Of a DNA stretch of 64,000 nucleotides, positions 9,324 through 17,915 are shown one piece after another. The stretch covers positions 21,704 through 85,703 of the forward strand of contig PXRA01000045.1 of the NCBI GenBank assembly GCA_003021725.1, given 5' to 3'. The notes beneath the pieces were generated by a model. It worked only from the letters and a program-made list of their open reading frames with translations. It ran no database searches and was not told the origin of the DNA. Made by a program: the position numbers and the translations under genes. Origin of the DNA: Halobacteriales archaeon QH_8_64_26. GTDB lineage: Archaea > Halobacteriota > Halobacteria > Halobacteriales > Halococcaceae. The stretch's first letter is position 1. Every line of letters starts with the position of its first letter.

Positions 9324-10393
9324 CCGATACCTCCGGTTCCGAAGCGACGACCGGGACCGACGTCCCGGCTCCCGAGTTCGAGGGCTCCTTCGCGCTCTGT
9401 CTGACCCACGACGTCGATCGCCCCTACAAGACCTACCAGTCGCTGTTCTACGCGCTTGGTGAACGCCGACTCGCCCACCTCGAGAGCCTCCTGCCTCGAG
9501 TCAATCCCTACTGGCAGTTCGAGGAGATAATGGCCATAGAGGAGCACCTCGGAGTCCGGTCGGCGTTTTACTTCCTCGACGGGGAGTACCTCCTCTCGCG
9601 GCCGCCCCGCGAGTGGCTCAGCCCCTTCTACTGGCTCGAGTGGCTCGGCGGGTACGACCCGACTGCACCGGCGATCGCACAGGTCGTCCGCGCGCTCGAC
9701 GACGGCGGCTGGGAGGTCGGCCTGCACGGCTCCTATGGCACCCACCGCGATCCCGAGCGTCTCGCCGCGGAGAAACGGAAACTCGAAGCGATTCTCGGCC
9801 ACGACCTCCAGGGCGGTCGCCAGCACTACCTCCGATTGAGCGACCCGCCCGCGGAGACCTGGGGACAGTATCGGGATCTCGGCCTCTCCTACGACGCGAG
9901 CCTCGGGTCGAGTACCGAGTACGGCTTTCGACACGGCTATGACTTGCTTGCACCGTTCGAGGACGAATTTCGAGTGTTTCCGCTCACGCTCATGGAGGTC
10001 GCCCTGGAGAACGCTCCGAGCGCCGGCGACGCTGACCCCGAGGGATCGAGCGTTCGGGTCGGTAGCGATGAAAAGGACGGTCATCGAGACGGCTCTCGAC
10101 GCGGGATCGATGTCAAGGCGGCCTGGCGTGAGTGCGAGCGACTCCTGGAGGAAGCGGCTGCGAACGAGGCGGTGATGACCGTGCTCTGGCACCCACGGTA
10201 TTTCAGCACCGAGGACTTTCCGGGCTATCGCGAACTCTACCGGCGGCTGATCGAGCGCGCGCTCTCGATGGGAGCCTGGGTCGGCCCGCCCGGCGACCTC
10301 TATCGGACGATCGACCACGATCGCGTCTCCGAGCACGACGAGCGGAGGGACGTGGCGGGGACGACCGGGCGCGAGACGGGGGAGAGCCGATGA
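9320..10393 (+). CDS. Polysaccharide deacetylase-like (NodB-type) protein
   Basis: FALCLTHDVDRPYKTYQS (HDVD motif), YFLDGEYLL, GWEVGLHGSYGTH (HxxxxH-like metal motif), TVLWHPRYFS. Confidence 0.75.
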   Translation: MTDTSGSEATTGTDVPAPEFEGSFALCLTHDVDRPYKTYQSLFYALGERRLAHLESLLPRVNPYWQFEEIMAIEEHLGVRSAFYFLDGEYLLSRPPREWLSPFYWLEWLGGYDPTAPAIAQVVRALDDGGWEVGLHGSYGTHRDPERLAAEKRKLEAILGHDLQGGRQHYLRLSDPPAETWGQYRDLGLSYDASLGSSTEYGFRHGYDLLAPFEDEFRVFPLTLMEVALENAPSAGDADPEGSSVRVGSDEKDGHRDGSRRGIDVKAAWRECERLLEEAAANEAVMTVLWHPRYFSTEDFPGYRELYRRLIERALSMGAWVGPPGDLYRTIDHDRVSEHDERRDVAGTTGRETGESR

Positions 10394-10549
10394 CCGACTG
10401 TGGGACGGCGACCGATCGCCGCCCTATTGCGTCCGAGGAATCCAGGGGATTCGAGACCCGACGGGACGAACTCGGTGTCCGAAACAACAGGACCTTGTTT
10501 CGCTCCCCATCGATGTGGAGACGACTTTCCAGGACGTGATTTCAGTACT

Positions 10550-11608
10550 ATGGAACTAAAACGACTTACGCTCGAGGAGTGGGCCGATGCCCTCCCCGAC
10601 TCGGGGTTCGAGGTCTTTCACACTGCCCCGGCCCTATCGGTGCTTGAGAGCCACACGGCCGGCGAGCTGCACCTACTCGGGGGATTCAACGGCGACCAGC
10701 CGGTAGCCTTGTTCCCCCTGTTCGTCCGGCGGGGTCCGCTGGGGTCGACGATGTGCTCCTCGCCGCCGCCGGGGTTCAACATCCCGCATCTCGGGCCGAT
10801 CCTCATGCCCCAGAGCCCGAAGCGGCGCAAACGCGAGAAACAGAACAACGAGTTCGCCGAAAAAGTGATAGGAACGCTCGACGCCGACGGTTCCCGCACG
10901 CTCTTTCGGGCGGTGGGAGCGCCGACCTACGGCGACCCGCGGCCCTACCGATGGGCCGGTTTCGACGTCGGCGCGGCGTTTACCTACCGGCTCCCGGTCG
11001 AGGACTCGCCCGATGACCTGCTGAGTTCGTTCAGCAAGAGCCTCCGGCGGGAGATCCGCGACGGCGGGGACGCCGACGTCGTGGTCTCGCGGGAGGGTAT
11101 CGAGGCCGCCGAAGCCGTCTACTGGCACACCGCTGCGCGCTATGCCGAACAGGGCGAGGAGATGGGTTCGAGCTGGGAGTACGTTCGCGATCTGCTCGGC
11201 GCGCTCGACGAGGAGGGCCGGTATCGGGTCTACACCGCGGAAACCGCCGAGGGTCGATTCCTCGGCGGGATCATCGTGCTCTACTCGAACGACTGTGCGT
11301 ACTACTGGCTCGGCGGCGCTCGTATCACCCACGACGGCGTGAGCGTCAACAGTCTACTGCACTGGCACGTCATCCGCGACGTCGCGGAGGCCGGGACCGA
11401 GGACGGAGGTAATGATAGGAGCGGAAGCGAGGACGGCCCGATCGCGTCGGTCGAGTGCTACGACCTCGTCGGCGCGAACACCGAACGGCTCTGCCAGTAC
11501 AAGGCGAAGTTCGGTGCCGATCTCGCCCACTACTACACGATCGAGTCCGCCGGCCCGCGGATGACCCTCGCGAAGACGGCCTACGAGCGGGTCAACTCGT
11601 TGTTGTGA
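10550..11608 (+). CDS. FemAB-like / GNAT-fold (BioF2-like acetyltransferase) protein
   Basis: VFHTAPALSVLESHTAGELHLLGGFNGDQPVALFPLFVRRGPLG, SFSKSLRREIRDG, GGIIVLYSNDCAYYWLGGA, YDLVGANTERLCQYKAKFGADL; ATG at 10550 is the likely start. Confidence 0.78.
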   Translation: MELKRLTLEEWADALPDSGFEVFHTAPALSVLESHTAGELHLLGGFNGDQPVALFPLFVRRGPLGSTMCSSPPPGFNIPHLGPILMPQSPKRRKREKQNNEFAEKVIGTLDADGSRTLFRAVGAPTYGDPRPYRWAGFDVGAAFTYRLPVEDSPDDLLSSFSKSLRREIRDGGDADVVVSREGIEAAEAVYWHTAARYAEQGEEMGSSWEYVRDLLGALDEEGRYRVYTAETAEGRFLGGIIVLYSNDCAYYWLGGARITHDGVSVNSLLHWHVIRDVAEAGTEDGGNDRSGSEDGPIASVECYDLVGANTERLCQYKAKFGADLAHYYTIESAGPRMTLAKTAYERVNSLL

Positions 11609-11689
11609 GAGCAGGCCTTCGCGGTCCGATATCTCGCCGAGCCGTCGCTTGGATCGCTCGACGATAGAACCGATCGTCGCCGGACCCCC

Positions 11690-12889
11690 TCAGAGCGCTA
11701 CTTCGACGGCACTTATCGCGCCGTAGCCGATCGCGAGCGCGAGCGCCAGCGAGCCGATCCACGCCAGTACCGTATAGCCCATCTTCCGTTTGCTGACGCC
11801 GGCGTTGCCGGCCGCGAGGCCGCTGCCCACAACGGCGCTGACGATGATCTCGTTGAACGAGACGGGGATCCCGAGCAGTACCGCGGTCTGGGCGATCGCG
11901 AAGGAGGGGATCAGCGCGGCGATCGATCGCCGGGGTCCGAGCGAGGAGTAGTCCTGCGAGATCGCTTTGATCATCCGCGGCGCGCCGGTCCAGGACCCGA
12001 CGAGGAGTCCGAGCCCGCCGAAGACGAGTAGTCCCACCAGGGGAACGGTGACCGACAGCGAACTCCCGGCCAGCGCCGCGAGCAGCGGCCCGACCGCGAG
12101 ACCCACCTGACTCCCCCCTGCCGAGAACGCGACCAGTCCCCCCAGGGCCAACAGGAAGTGTCGCTGGCCCCCCTCGATATCCGACCGGAGGTCCCAGGCG
12201 AGAGCGAGCGCGAGGCCCGCAGCGAGGAGCACGGAGACGCCGAGTCGCCCGATCGATCCCGAGACCGGAGGCCCGAAACTGACGGCTATCGCGCCCGCGA
12301 TCGACTCGCCGTCCGGGCCGGAGCCAAGCAGCGTGAAGGGGACGTTCGCGATCAGGAGGCCGACGAGCAGGCCAAGCGGCGGGAGGGCATACCGTTCGGG
12401 GACCCGGTCGCTTCTGAGCACTCGTGCGGTGGCGTAGGCGACCCCGCCGCCGAGAAAGGGAACAAGCACCCAGAGGGCGACGATCTCGATGTAGGCCGGC
12501 CAGACGGGCTCGCCACCGAGTCCCAGTCCGACGCCGACGACCGCTCCAGTAACTGTGAAGGCCGTCGCGATCGGATAGCCGGTGAAGACGCCGATCGCGA
12601 CCAAGCCCGCGGCGAGTAGCAGTAGTATCGTGGCCGCCGTCGCCGTGAAGGTGACGCCCCCGACCAGCCCCGTGCCGACCGTACCGGCGACGTTCGCACC
12701 CTGGAGGACCGCGCCGGCGAACCCTAACAGGCCGACCACGAAGCCAGCCCGCATCACCGAGATGGCGTTCGCGCCAACCGCCGGAGCGAAGGGGGTCGAT
12801 CCCGAGGAACCGGCCCCGATCGTCCACGCCATGAACAGACTCGCGATACCGGCGACCAGAAGCACGCCCAGTTGTCCCGCAGCGACCAT
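11690..12889 (-). CDS. PiT-family inorganic phosphate transporter
   Basis: SLFMAWTIGAGSSGSTPFAPAVGANAISVMRAGFVVGLLGFAGAVLQGANVAGTVGTGLV, SFNEIIVSAVVGSGLAAG duplicated PiT signature; about 10 TM segments. Confidence 0.85.
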   Translation of the reverse strand: MVAAGQLGVLLVAGIASLFMAWTIGAGSSGSTPFAPAVGANAISVMRAGFVVGLLGFAGAVLQGANVAGTVGTGLVGGVTFTATAATILLLLAAGLVAIGVFTGYPIATAFTVTGAVVGVGLGLGGEPVWPAYIEIVALWVLVPFLGGGVAYATARVLRSDRVPERYALPPLGLLVGLLIANVPFTLLGSGPDGESIAGAIAVSFGPPVSGSIGRLGVSVLLAAGLALALAWDLRSDIEGGQRHFLLALGGLVAFSAGGSQVGLAVGPLLAALAGSSLSVTVPLVGLLVFGGLGLLVGSWTGAPRMIKAISQDYSSLGPRRSIAALIPSFAIAQTAVLLGIPVSFNEIIVSAVVGSGLAAGNAGVSKRKMGYTVLAWIGSLALALAIGYGAISAVEVAL

Positions 12890-12997
12890 TAGCGCTCGAC
12901 CGGACGGGAGGGGTACCTAAACCACGTCCGATCGATCGTCCTCGTGCCGTCGGCGTTCGAACCGTTCGAGCGAACCCGACCGGACGGGGGACTCGGC

Positions 12998-14083
12998 TCA
13001 GGCCGGTCGGAGCAAGGGCTGTTCGGCGAGGCCCTCGATCCGCTCCGGGACGGCTCCATTGAGCGCGACGTCAACGATCAACTCGGTGAGGTTCGTCGTA
13101 TCGGCCATGTAGGCGTCGCGACGCTCGCGCCAGATCCCGGGAACCGAATCGTCGGCGACGAGGTCGATCGCTCTCTCGATGACTGCATCGAAATCCGCGA
13201 TGTTGTAGATGAGGTCGTTGCGTTCGAGTTCTACGAAGTTGCCCATGTCCGCCTCGCCGACGAAGCTGTTCGAGCGGATCGCCGGCGTCCCCAGTAGGGC
13301 GGCTTCGGTGACCATCGTCTGGGTGTCGGCCACTAGAAGGTGGGCTTCGGCGAGCGCGTCGTGCATGAGGCCGGGATGGAGGTCGAAGGGACGGGCATCT
13401 ACGTCCTCGAAGTCCATCGAGCGCCCCTCATCGGAGACGAAGACGGTCGCGTGCTCGGCGAGGCGTTCGATCAACGCGCGGCGGCGCTCGGGGGTGAGTC
13501 CCGAGTGGCTCACGTCGTGATGGGAGCCGAAGGCGTTCAGACGGAGGACAACATACTTCTTTCCGGGACCGACCCCCAGGGCCTCCCGGACGTCGACCTG
13601 GGGCTCGTAGACAGCGGGGTGGAGATAGGCACACTCCTTGAACCCCCGGAAACGGTAGTGGTTCGCCCCCAGATCCTTCCTGAAGGCGTGTGGCGTGAGT
13701 AGGAGCTCCGCGAAGGGCCGGGAGATGGCGTGATCGAGGCCGGTCGGCTCCGAATCGAGCAGCAGGACCACCGGAGCGCCCGCGAGCACGCCGGCATGCG
13801 CGGAGTACGCCCCCATCCCGAAGATCAGATCGGGGTCGTACCGGCGGACCTGCTTTGTGATCTCTACGTAGTGACCGGGCAGGGACCTGAACAGGGACCA
13901 CTTCGTCGTCTCACAGCCCCCGTAGATCCGGTAGGGCAGGTCGTAGTACTCGAGCAAAGCCACTGTACAGCCGTAATCCCGGCCGAGAACCAGTACGTCG
14001 TGGCCTCGCTCGCGTAACTCCTGGACGGCGTGTCTGTAGAGATGCACATGGGCCGGCGTGTTCGTAAAGAAGAGGTACTTCAC
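12998..14083 (-). CDS. DUF354 family protein (GT-B-like)
   Basis: MKYLFFTNTPAHVHLYRHAVQELRERGHDVLVLGRDYG..., DTQTMVTEAALLGTPAIRSNSFVGEADMGNFVELE. Confidence 0.85.
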   Translation of the reverse strand: MKYLFFTNTPAHVHLYRHAVQELRERGHDVLVLGRDYGCTVALLEYYDLPYRIYGGCETTKWSLFRSLPGHYVEITKQVRRYDPDLIFGMGAYSAHAGVLAGAPVVLLLDSEPTGLDHAISRPFAELLLTPHAFRKDLGANHYRFRGFKECAYLHPAVYEPQVDVREALGVGPGKKYVVLRLNAFGSHHDVSHSGLTPERRRALIERLAEHATVFVSDEGRSMDFEDVDARPFDLHPGLMHDALAEAHLLVADTQTMVTEAALLGTPAIRSNSFVGEADMGNFVELERNDLIYNIADFDAVIERAIDLVADDSVPGIWRERRDAYMADTTNLTELIVDVALNGAVPERIEGLAEQPLLRPA

Positions 14084-14230
14084 GTCACCACCCGGTTCGT
14101 CGGATACGTTTCCGTGTGCTGGAGGGCCATCGTGTCCCGGTTCGCGTGACGAATTAAAAACCTTGTCTCACTCCCGATGCGAGGCGGCACCCGTCCGGCC
14201 CTTCTCCTCAGGTAGCTACGCGCCGTTCGA

Positions 14231-15505
14231 TCACGGGCGTTCGGCGGCCACGGTTTCGTAGAGCTCGGTCAGTCGGGGAATGACCCGTTCCCAAGTGTAG
14301 CGCTCGGCGGTCTCTGCGTTGTGCCGGCCCATTTGCCGTACGTCCTCGGGCGCAGCGACGAGCGCTTCGAGCGCGTCGGCGAGCGCCTCGGAGTCGTGTG
14401 GCGAGACGAGCCGTCCACCCTTCTCATCGATGAGATCCGGCACGCCCCCGACCGCCGTCGCAACGACCGCGTTCCCGCCGGCCATCCCTTCGAGCACGCC
14501 GATCGGTAGCCCCTCGGCGTACGCCGGCAGGACGTAGATCGACGCTCCACAGAGCACCTCGCGTTTCTCCGCTTCCGGGACGAACCCCAGGTACGAGACC
14601 TCGGGGTAGCGCTCCGCGAGGTCCTCGGCATAATGATCGAGCGGCCCGCTGCCCGCGATACTCACCCGGGAGTCCGCGCCGCTATCGAGCAGTCGGGCGA
14701 TCGCGTCGGTGAACTCCCTGGTCCCCTTTCGGGGGACGTGGTTCGCGACGAAGACGATATGGGGTGGCTCGGCGTCGAAGCGTGGTTCGTACTCCTCGGT
14801 GTCGATGGCGTTCGGCAGCACGACCGTCTTTCCTGCCGGCAGGCGCGTCGAAAGCGCTTTTTTCCAGTACGGCGAGAGAACGATGATTCTCGCGCTCGCC
14901 GCGAAGACGACGCGCTGGAGCACTCGGAGGGGAGCGGAGGCTTCGGCGACGAAACGATCGAAGGTCGGCCCGTGGACGTGTAGTACGACCGGCCGACCCC
15001 AGACGTAGCGCCCCAGCAGGACGTAGGCGGACTTCCGGAGGAAGCTGTACTGCTCGGCGGTGTGGACGTGAACCACGTCGGGCCGATCGTGGAAGGGAAA
15101 GCGAAGCGCATCGAGAAGCGCCCCGAGCGCGCCGCGGGCGAACCGAACGGGGCCCGACCCCGGCGGGGCGGCCGTGTCGTAGACCGCAACCGCGACCGAT
15201 TCGGGGAGCCGTCCCCGGAGTTCCTCGATGTAGCGGGCGATCCCGCCCGTCGCCTGTACTGGTCCCACCAGCAGAACTCGCAACGCCCCTCGCTTCCTCG
15301 GTCGGCCGCCCCGACCGGGCTCCGTCCCGGTTCCCTTTGATCCCCGATCGCTTTCGGCGCTCTCGTCGCTCCCGCCGCTCTCGACCGCTTTACGTGGTTC
15401 GACGTCCTCGGTGCTCGCCGAGAGAAACCGGCGAGCGGCTCCCACAGCGATTCGAAGAAGCGATCGAGCGCTCGCAGCGCGACGGGCGATGGTGGGGACC
15501 CACAT
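14231..15505 (-). CDS. Glycosyltransferase family 4 (GT-B)
   Basis: LRVLLVGPVQATGGIARYIEELRGRLP, DVVHVHTAEQYSFLRKSAYVLL, VSIAGSGPLDHYAEDLAERYPEVSYLGFVPEAEK, EGLPIGVLEGMAGGNAVVATAVGGVPDLI. Confidence 0.93.
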   Translation of the reverse strand: MWVPTIARRAASARSLLRIAVGAARRFLSASTEDVEPRKAVESGGSDESAESDRGSKGTGTEPGRGGRPRKRGALRVLLVGPVQATGGIARYIEELRGRLPESVAVAVYDTAAPPGSGPVRFARGALGALLDALRFPFHDRPDVVHVHTAEQYSFLRKSAYVLLGRYVWGRPVVLHVHGPTFDRFVAEASAPLRVLQRVVFAASARIIVLSPYWKKALSTRLPAGKTVVLPNAIDTEEYEPRFDAEPPHIVFVANHVPRKGTREFTDAIARLLDSGADSRVSIAGSGPLDHYAEDLAERYPEVSYLGFVPEAEKREVLCGASIYVLPAYAEGLPIGVLEGMAGGNAVVATAVGGVPDLIDEKGGRLVSPHDSEALADALEALVAAPEDVRQMGRHNAETAERYTWERVIPRLTELYETVAAERP

Positions 15506-15653
15506 CGTCTCGCGTTCGCGGTCGGGTCCTCATAACCTCACCGCCACCCGACGGCAGGTCCGAGCGGCGCGCAGGTTAGTAAGGAACTTATAACAGGGCT
15601 CGCCGAGTACGGGAGGACGACGAGCTGACCTCCAAGTCAAGCCCCGTTCCCCT

Positions 15654-17657
15654 ATGAGCCACGCCGGTACAGCGAATCGAGCGGACAAGCGGTACAAGGC
15701 AGTGCTTACCATCGGCTACCTCGCGGTCGCCGTGGCGGTACTCGGCGCGTACCTCTCGCCGGCGACCGACTACGAGATCAACATCTACGCGGCGACGCCG
15801 GCGGTGTTCTGGCTCGGGCTGGGCGTCGCGATGACGATCTCGCTGTTCGTCTCCTTCTATGCGCCGCGGGGCTACCTGAGCACCGCGAGCCTCGTGCTGG
15901 GCGGGAGCGGCATGCTCGCCGCGGCCTCGATCCCCTTGATGCGGGGGTACTACTTCATCGGGACGGGCGATTCGTTGACCCACCTGGGGTGGGTACGGGA
16001 CATCATGGAGGGATCGTTAGGGGCCTTCGGTCTGTTCTATCCGGGCCTCCATACCGTCTCGATTTTCTTCCATCGTGTCGTCGGCTTCTCGACCAACCGA
16101 TCGGTCATGTTCTTTGTGGTTTGTATGATCCTCGTGTTATTCGTATTCACTCCCCTTTGCGTTCGGGCGATCACCGGCCAGGACGGCGCGATGCTCATCG
16201 GCGTGTTCGCCGCCTTCCTCGTCCTGCCGCTCAACCAGATCGCAACGCATTACTCCCCACACCCGATCACCGACGTGATCTTCTTCTCGCCGCTCCTGCT
16301 TTACTTGCTCGTCCAGTTCCTGCTCGCGATCCCCGACTCGGGCTCGCGGCCGGGCGGGCTCAGCTCGATCCCGACGGTATCAGTACTCCTCGCGCTCGCC
16401 TCGATAGCCACGATCGTCTATCACCCCCAGCAGGCCGCGAACGTGATCATCCTCTTCGTCACCATCTCGATCGTCCAGTTCGCCTCCCGCCGCTATGGCC
16501 TCGGCGGCCGGATCCGGGCCCACCGGACGCTCTATAGTCAGACGACCTTCATCTCGGTCGCTTTCATGCTCTGGGCGGGCACTCGCGAGACCTTCGTCCG
16601 GACCTTCGGGACGATCCTCGGCGAGGTCGCCGGGATCTTCCTCCAGAGCAGCGACGACGCCGCACAGATCGTCCAGCAACGCGGGGGCTCGCTGGCGGCC
16701 ATCGGCGCCAGCGTCACCGAGATATTCCTCAAGCTCTTTTTCGTCTCGGCGCTGTTTGCCGCCCTCGTCGCGTTGCTCATGCTGATCAGCCTGCTCGGGG
16801 ACAACGAGCAGTTCGACGCCGATACCACCGGGTTGCTCCGCTATTTCTCGGTCGGGCTGATCGTCCTGGTTCCCTACTCGTTTGCCTTCTTCATCGGCGT
16901 TGCGTCGAACCTCTTTTTCAGGAATCTCGCCTTCATTATGGTGATCACGACGATCTTGGGCGCGATCGCGATCCACCGGTACGTCGCTGCCCTCTCGGAG
17001 ATGCTCGCGCCCGAACGGATCCGGCTCGCGACGGTCCTGGTACTCGGATTCATGCTCGTACTCTCGGCCGCGGTGCTCTACCCATCGCCGTATATCTTCC
17101 AGGCGAGTGGCCACGTGAGCGACAACCGGGTCAGTGGCTACCGGACGGCCTTCGAACACCAGAACCGGAGCGTCGAGATCTTCGGCGTCCGGGAGGGACC
17201 GTGGCGCTTCAGGGACGCGATCGTCGGCGTCGAGGGCATCGAGTCGAGTCGTAACGACCAACAAGGGTTCTACGGCGACAACATCACGCGTATACGTAAC
17301 GTCCGGTTGGGCGAGGAGTCCGGGGACGATCGGTACTTCCTCTATACGGGCGCGGACGTCATCCGGGAAATCGAGGTGTACAACGAGTTGCGCTTCAGCG
17401 AACGCCAGTTCGACTCCCTGTCGCGCCAGCCGGGCGTCCATCGGGTCCAGGCCAGCGATACGGTCTATCTCCACTACGTCGATAGCCTCCCCAACAACTC
17501 CACGAGCCCGACTCGACGCACGGCCCCGCCGGCTGACGTCGGGACGAGCGCGGACGCCGCCGAACCGGAACCGTCGATCGGGACGGCCACGCCGACCGAC
17601 CCGCCCGGCGTCGCGAGCGCCGCCGCTGAGGCCCTGCGGTTACCCGGTGTCCGGTGA
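15654..17657 (+). CDS. Large polytopic membrane protein of unknown function (paralog of 48879..50732); possible GT-C/polymerase-type glycan enzyme
   Basis: Many hydrophobic segments; GDSLTHLGWVRDIMEGSLGAFGLFYPGLHT; conserved C-terminal domain SGHVSDNRVSGYRTAFEHQ...DRYFLYTGADVIREIEVYNELRFSERQFDSLSRQPGVHRVQ. Confidence 0.85.
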   Translation: MSHAGTANRADKRYKAVLTIGYLAVAVAVLGAYLSPATDYEINIYAATPAVFWLGLGVAMTISLFVSFYAPRGYLSTASLVLGGSGMLAAASIPLMRGYYFIGTGDSLTHLGWVRDIMEGSLGAFGLFYPGLHTVSIFFHRVVGFSTNRSVMFFVVCMILVLFVFTPLCVRAITGQDGAMLIGVFAAFLVLPLNQIATHYSPHPITDVIFFSPLLLYLLVQFLLAIPDSGSRPGGLSSIPTVSVLLALASIATIVYHPQQAANVIILFVTISIVQFASRRYGLGGRIRAHRTLYSQTTFISVAFMLWAGTRETFVRTFGTILGEVAGIFLQSSDDAAQIVQQRGGSLAAIGASVTEIFLKLFFVSALFAALVALLMLISLLGDNEQFDADTTGLLRYFSVGLIVLVPYSFAFFIGVASNLFFRNLAFIMVITTILGAIAIHRYVAALSEMLAPERIRLATVLVLGFMLVLSAAVLYPSPYIFQASGHVSDNRVSGYRTAFEHQNRSVEIFGVREGPWRFRDAIVGVEGIESSRNDQQGFYGDNITRIRNVRLGEESGDDRYFLYTGADVIREIEVYNELRFSERQFDSLSRQPGVHRVQASDTVYLHYVDSLPNNSTSPTRRTAPPADVGTSADAAEPEPSIGTATPTDPPGVASAAAEALRLPGVR

Positions 17658-17915
17658 ACCGGTATCGGAGCCGGGCGAACCGACTACCGGGAACGTGGCC
17701 GACGGTTATCCCGGTCTCGACCGTAGCGATCGTTCTCCTCGATTCCTTGTCCCTTTCCCACGAACGGGTTCATAGCGCTCGGTTCTGATCGACGGCACCG
17801 TTGAAATATCGGAACGTATGAGTACAACCAGTCACAGCGTACCGACAGGCGATCATCGCCCCGGCCGGCACACTCTCACGGAGCGGCTGGGGTGGCTCTC
17901 CGACAGGTACTCATC

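Noticed and set aside
8585-10336. 583-aa minus-strand ORF
   Set aside because: Fully antisense to the well-recognised epimerase and deacetylase genes; composition mirrors their codon positions (high-GC ghost ORF).
16380-17474. 364-aa minus-strand ORF
   Set aside because: Antisense to the polytopic membrane protein; charged, helix-poor ghost translation.
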